A DNA stretch of 64,000 nt from NCBI GenBank assembly GCA_905182985.1, contig CAJJDN010000040.1:530317-594316 (forward strand), written 5' to 3'. The position numbers and the translations under genes are program-made. This DNA comes from Paramecium sonneborni. Its lineage: Eukaryota > Ciliophora > Oligohymenophorea > Peniculida > Parameciidae. This document shows positions 60,378 to 64,000 of the stretch, piece after piece (the first letter of the stretch is position 1; the number at the start of each line of letters is the position of its first letter). The notes beneath the pieces are model-generated. The model saw only the letters and a program-made list of their open reading frames with translations, had not been told where the DNA came from and searched no databases.

Positions 60378-62204
60378 TCATTTAGAAGGTGATTTATCTA
60401 TATGATGGAACATATGGCTTTCACAACTAAAATACTCCCTAAATATTTAGTTCTCACTCAATTATTCTAACATTCCAGGATGTAAACCAGTAATATATAC
60501 TTAAGTACTATTTTCTATATTATAATAATTCTATTATACTTCTCATATTATCTATTATTATAGCTAAACTATCCACTGCTTAAAAATCAAATACACAAAC
60601 ATAACGGAAACTTATTATAAATATATCAGTCTTTGCTAATTCTTTTATCTAATCTATATGTCCTTTGATGTTAATATAATTTAAAGCTCCATTAAATCTA
60701 TAAACTGTATATGTTCCATCAATATTTGCAGGTATATCATTGCATTCCTCTTCAAATTCATGAAGATTAGAATCTCTTAAATTTATCTAATAGACTCCTT
60801 CCTTTTGATTTGTCATCACTTCTGCAGATGGCTAACTCATCTTTTATGCAAACATAATCAAAGCATGCATACTTCCAATTAGAGTACTTTAAATTGCTCC
60901 ATAATTCACACAAAGCCATGCTATACAAAATATATAGAATAAAATTAATTTTCTTTATGTTTTGTATAAATTAACATAGTAATGCCAAGGTGGAATGTTA
61001 ATAATCATATACAACAATTATCCACTTATGATATAAAAAGGTATTTTCATAAAGAATTTACTAAATACTCCATAAAAGAAAAGTATTGATAAAGCATTTA
61101 GAATTGATGACCATTAATTTGTCTTACGCAATTTAATATCTAAAATGTACATTCTTGAAGATGCACAACAAGGCAAACCACCAAAAATACCACTTAAAAT
61201 ATTTGCTGTTGAAACACATTATATTTCCTGATCATAATTACATTTAACTCCACTTAAAGATTATCCAGCCCTTGCACAAAATTGATTTTAAATCAAAATA
61301 AAAAGTGTTATCGGTATAGCTTCTATTAAAAGATGACTAACAACTTAAAAATCAGGATGAAATTTTGGTCCATCAAATTCTATAAAATTAAAATATATTG
61401 TGACTTCTCCATATGCTGATTATAAGCATTTTTCTGTTGGATAAATTATTCCTAAAGTTAATCCTGTCAAAGTTGTTATTAATATCCATGGAAATTATCT
61501 AAATAATATCCTACCTAACTATAAGAAAAGAAAAACAGTCCATGCACCAATAAAATAATTTAGATCTCCTCTTTCAGAAAAAGATTTAAACATATCATAA
61601 TAAGTTGAATAAAGTTCTACACCTCTATTAGAATGATTATCTGTTAAGCCAAACATATAATCACTATATGAGAAGAAGAATAAACTTGAAATGCCTAATA
61701 AGAATCCTTCTATAACATAAACAGGAATAAAATCTGATAAATGATGCCATTTCAATAGACCAGCAATATAAATATAGATTCCTACGATAATTGTAATCCA
61801 AGGCATAACTTCCACACCATAAGTCTTAACTAATTAATAGTTTAGTCCAATAACAACCCAAGATGGCATATAAATGGAGTGATTACCTAGGAAATGTTAA
61901 AAAACATACTTCCACTAAAGAATCCATTAGTTAATGCAGCAATAAATGCAGTTGTGACACCAACTGAAGCGTTGCAACCTGAACTACTACCAATTGTTAA
62001 ATGAAATGGCATATTTAAAATTGCTTAAGCCATTCCACTTTTCCAAGAATCTCTAATATACGTTAATCCACTTTTAACACTGTGAACCGATAAATGGTCA
62101 AAGCTTGATTATTTTTGTATTTTGCTTGGTTTATCTTTAGGGGCTGATTATTGTTTGTCATTTTATTTAAGTGTTGGAATTTCAATTAAAGGTTATTCAG
62201 ACAT
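60378..62204 (-). CDS. SulP/SLC26 anion transporter with STAS domain
   Basis: The gene reads leftward from ATG 62204. Introns at 61887-61909 (23 nt) and 60515-60539 (25 nt) give 593 codons. About ten membrane segments: SGCNASVGVTTAFIAALTNG, MPWITIIVGIYIYIAGLLKW, FIPVYVIEGFLLGISSLFFF, FPWILITTLTGLTLGIIYP, SHLLIEAIPITLFILIQNQF, TANILSGIFGGLPCCASSRM and others. The C-terminal STAS domain reads GTYTVYRFNGALNYINIKGH, VFDFQAVDSLAIIIDN, VYITGLHPGMLEQLSENQ. SulP proteins move sulfate, bicarbonate or other anions; substrate is not evident. The 5' half is unusually divergent from plant and animal members. Confidence 0.8.
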
Positions 62205-62223
62205 TAATAATATTAAAAAAGAC

Positions 62224-62608
62224 ATGTAAAAGTTGGTTATTTTTACCTTATTATTACTAACAATATCAGGAAGATTAGATTCATAAGATCCAGCAGTAGG
62301 AAAGAAGAATACAAGTTCAAATAAATAAGAGAGTGATGTTATGAAATATAGAAGAGCAGCAGCTATGGCAAAAGAAGAATTTTAAGGTATAGAATTAAGA
62401 ATAATATTTATTAGAACTATGTGGACTTAATGGTTTTGTATGGAAATAAACAACTTAAGTAGACACATAAGTCGTTTCTGGATTCAATTATAGTATTTAT
62501 GGTAAGGTTTAGAAAGGAGATTAAACTAGAACTGTTAAGGTTTCATTTTATATTCCAGCAGGATAAGATTCAAGAATTAAAGCTACAGGTTGCAATATTG
62601 TTGGTTGA
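62224..62608 (+). CDS. Cystatin-like secreted protease inhibitor
   Basis: A 28-nt intron (62387-62414) gives 119 codons. The signal peptide is MQKLVIFTLLLLTISGRLDS. The mature part has ELCGLNGFVWKQTTQVDTQV followed by VSGFNYSIYGKV; QVVSG is the cystatin QxVxG loop, and 'G.NY.i..kv' after it fits the family strand. The expected N-terminal Gly is not obvious, while two cysteines remain. Cystatins block papain-type cysteine proteases. The start is 20 bp from that of the divergent SulP gene. Confidence 0.68.
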
Positions 62609-62613
62609 ATACA

Positions 62614-62629
62614 ATATATATATATATAT
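62614..62629. repeat. AT dinucleotide repeat
   Basis: Eight AT units between the cystatin-like gene and the next gene, ending six bases before its ATG. Confidence 0.9.
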
Positions 62630-62634
62630 TAATA

Positions 62635-64000
62635 ATGCCTTATTCATTTAAACTCTTAGTTCACGATGTATAAATTTAAATTACAGACCCAATATTAATC
62701 TCAAGTCCTTCACTATCATTTACAATAGCTAATTATCCAAAAATTATAATTAACGGAAAATCTCCTATTAGTAATATAAAAGGAACTTATGATTAACAGA
62801 AATCATTTGGCCATGGAAAATCTATTTTATTGCATTTAAGTTAAGATAAAATGACAGACATCTTAAGAGAAATGCCACTTGAGATATTATTTTTGAATGG
62901 ATAAGCAATTGTGGCTGGAGCAAGAATTAATCTAGAGCATTTTATTCCTGATATAGATTCAGAATTAAAGTTTAAAAGAGGCAATTTTCATTTACTTGAT
63001 CATTTTGGTAAAACATATATATTAGCTGATATATCTATTAGCATTCATGATCCAGATAAAATTCCTGATATTTTAAAAGAAGAAAAAGAAAGATAAAACT
63101 AAATGATGAAATTGAAATAACAGCAAAATTATTTACAATCATTAGACTAACCTAATGATCCTGAACCTGTTCCAGACTAAATTGTTTATAATAAGAAGTA
63201 GAAATAAGACTCTACTCCTAAAATTTAAAATTCTTATCATTATACTTAATCTGAATAAAGAAGTCCAAGAAATACTGAAGATCTTTAATTATAAAACTAA
63301 TAACCTAAAAAGATTGTTCAATAACAACAGCCTTAATAAAATATACAACCCATTTAACCTAAATTATAACAAAGACCTGTAAGTGCTACACCTAAATCTA
63401 ATAATGCTCGTAATTCTAGATAACCAAATAGTTTTCATGAATCTAAAGCATCTCAAAAGTAGTCTATTAAAAAACCATTAAAACCTGCAATTAAAGTTAA
63501 TAATTAACAAAAATAAAAAGCAATCATTCCCTCTAATCCCTAACCATAATAATAAACATTAAAAAAGAATCCTAATTCTGTGATCATACCAGAACCTGAT
63601 GAAATTAAGGATATTCCAATAACTGAATGGGTTAATTAACTTTATTGTCCTCCTCCTATGTTACTAGATAAAAAAGTATATGTTCATAAAGTTTATAATA
63701 ATCCTGATGAATAAGTTGAAAAATATGTCAAACCTGCTAAATTCTATTCTGTGGGTATCTAAACTGAATTTTAATTACCATAATTCAAATCTGAACAAAT
63801 CTAACACAATTAGAATTAATAAGACTTTACTCCTAAAGATAGAATTTAAACATAAACAGTTGTATCTGATAATTATCAAGAGGACTTTGAAAGTTTTGTT
63901 TAATCTTAATTTTCATAAAGTCAATAATTAAAGTAATCTAAAACTCCCAGAAATTAACCAACATCCAATAGAAGAACTAATTCTATCTAAGAAGCTGTTG
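62635..64000 (+). CDS. C2-like N-terminus, Pro/Gln-rich protein (3' end outside window)
   Basis: An open frame of 455 codons running off the window. The first 150 residues look like a C2-type beta sandwich (YSFKLLVHDVQIQITDPI, SFTIANYPKIIINGKSPI, SILLHLSQDKMTDILREMPL, GNFHLLDHFGKTYILADISI). After that the protein is low-complexity and rich in Gln, Pro, Ser, Lys and Asn, with repeated QPQQ and KP/TP sites. The layout recalls ciliary or centrosomal C2 proteins of the C2CD/CEP type, but I do not recognise a specific member. No intron is needed. The ending lies beyond 64000. Confidence 0.58.

Noticed and set aside
62614..62629. AT repeat as a telomere or chromosome-end signal
   Set aside because: Ciliate telomeres of this group are G-rich (GGGG/TTTT-type); this is a simple dinucleotide run between two genes.

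Overview
The window reads as macronuclear DNA of a ciliate of the Paramecium type. It is very AT-rich. TAA and TAG sit inside almost every gene where glutamine is expected, and only TGA ends reading frames. Introns are tiny: the roughly 55 I could place are about 20-31 nt, GT...AG, mostly GTA...TAG. Genes lie on both strands with spacers often of only 10-150 bp. Under the standard code nearly every gene looks shattered; with TAA/TAG = Gln and the small introns removed, most become clean frames whose spliced lengths are exact multiples of three.

Layout: 1-9.7 kb: PEX5 (partial), a possible CPSF160/DDB1/SF3B3-type propeller, a TPR-polyQ-PH protein, two small or multi-pass membrane proteins, a hotdog thioesterase and a GALK2-type sugar kinase. 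9.7-16 kb: two trichocyst matrix proteins and an acidic coiled-coil protein, interrupted by a 1,205-bp exact duplication around a single N (12925). 16-29.4 kb: SF-assemblin, C1D, several coiled-coil proteins, a Cys-rich membrane protein with a decaying tail, a stomatin, a membrane pseudogene and a TEY-type MAP kinase. 29.4-41.5 kb: a 1,554-residue multi-pass protein with a PAS-like segment, a TPR protein, a MORN pseudogene and an intronless 1,576-residue double polycystin channel. 41.6-53.9 kb: SCP-type phosphatase, a third trichocyst matrix protein, importin alpha, coiled-coil proteins, an ATG8 locus with a frame problem, UTP4/cirhin, a secreted H-type-lectin-like protein and a Ubl-UBA protein. 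54.1-64 kb: a plasma-membrane-type Ca2+-ATPase seen three times across two N characters, a convergent SulP/STAS transporter seen twice, a cystatin-like secreted protein and a C2-like Pro/Gln-rich protein running off the end.

Themes: calcium and regulated secretion (trichocyst matrix proteins, Ca2+-ATPase, polycystin channel), cilia and cortex (SF-assemblin, many coiled coils), autophagy and peroxisome import (ATG8, PEX5) and ribosome or RNA processing (UTP4, C1D). There is no operon logic. Several loci are half-decayed copies, as expected from a genome shedding duplicates after whole-genome duplication. The duplicated segments at each N look like unmerged contig ends, in one case probably two paralogous blocks joined together. 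No mobile elements, CRISPR arrays, rRNA or tRNA genes were recognised.
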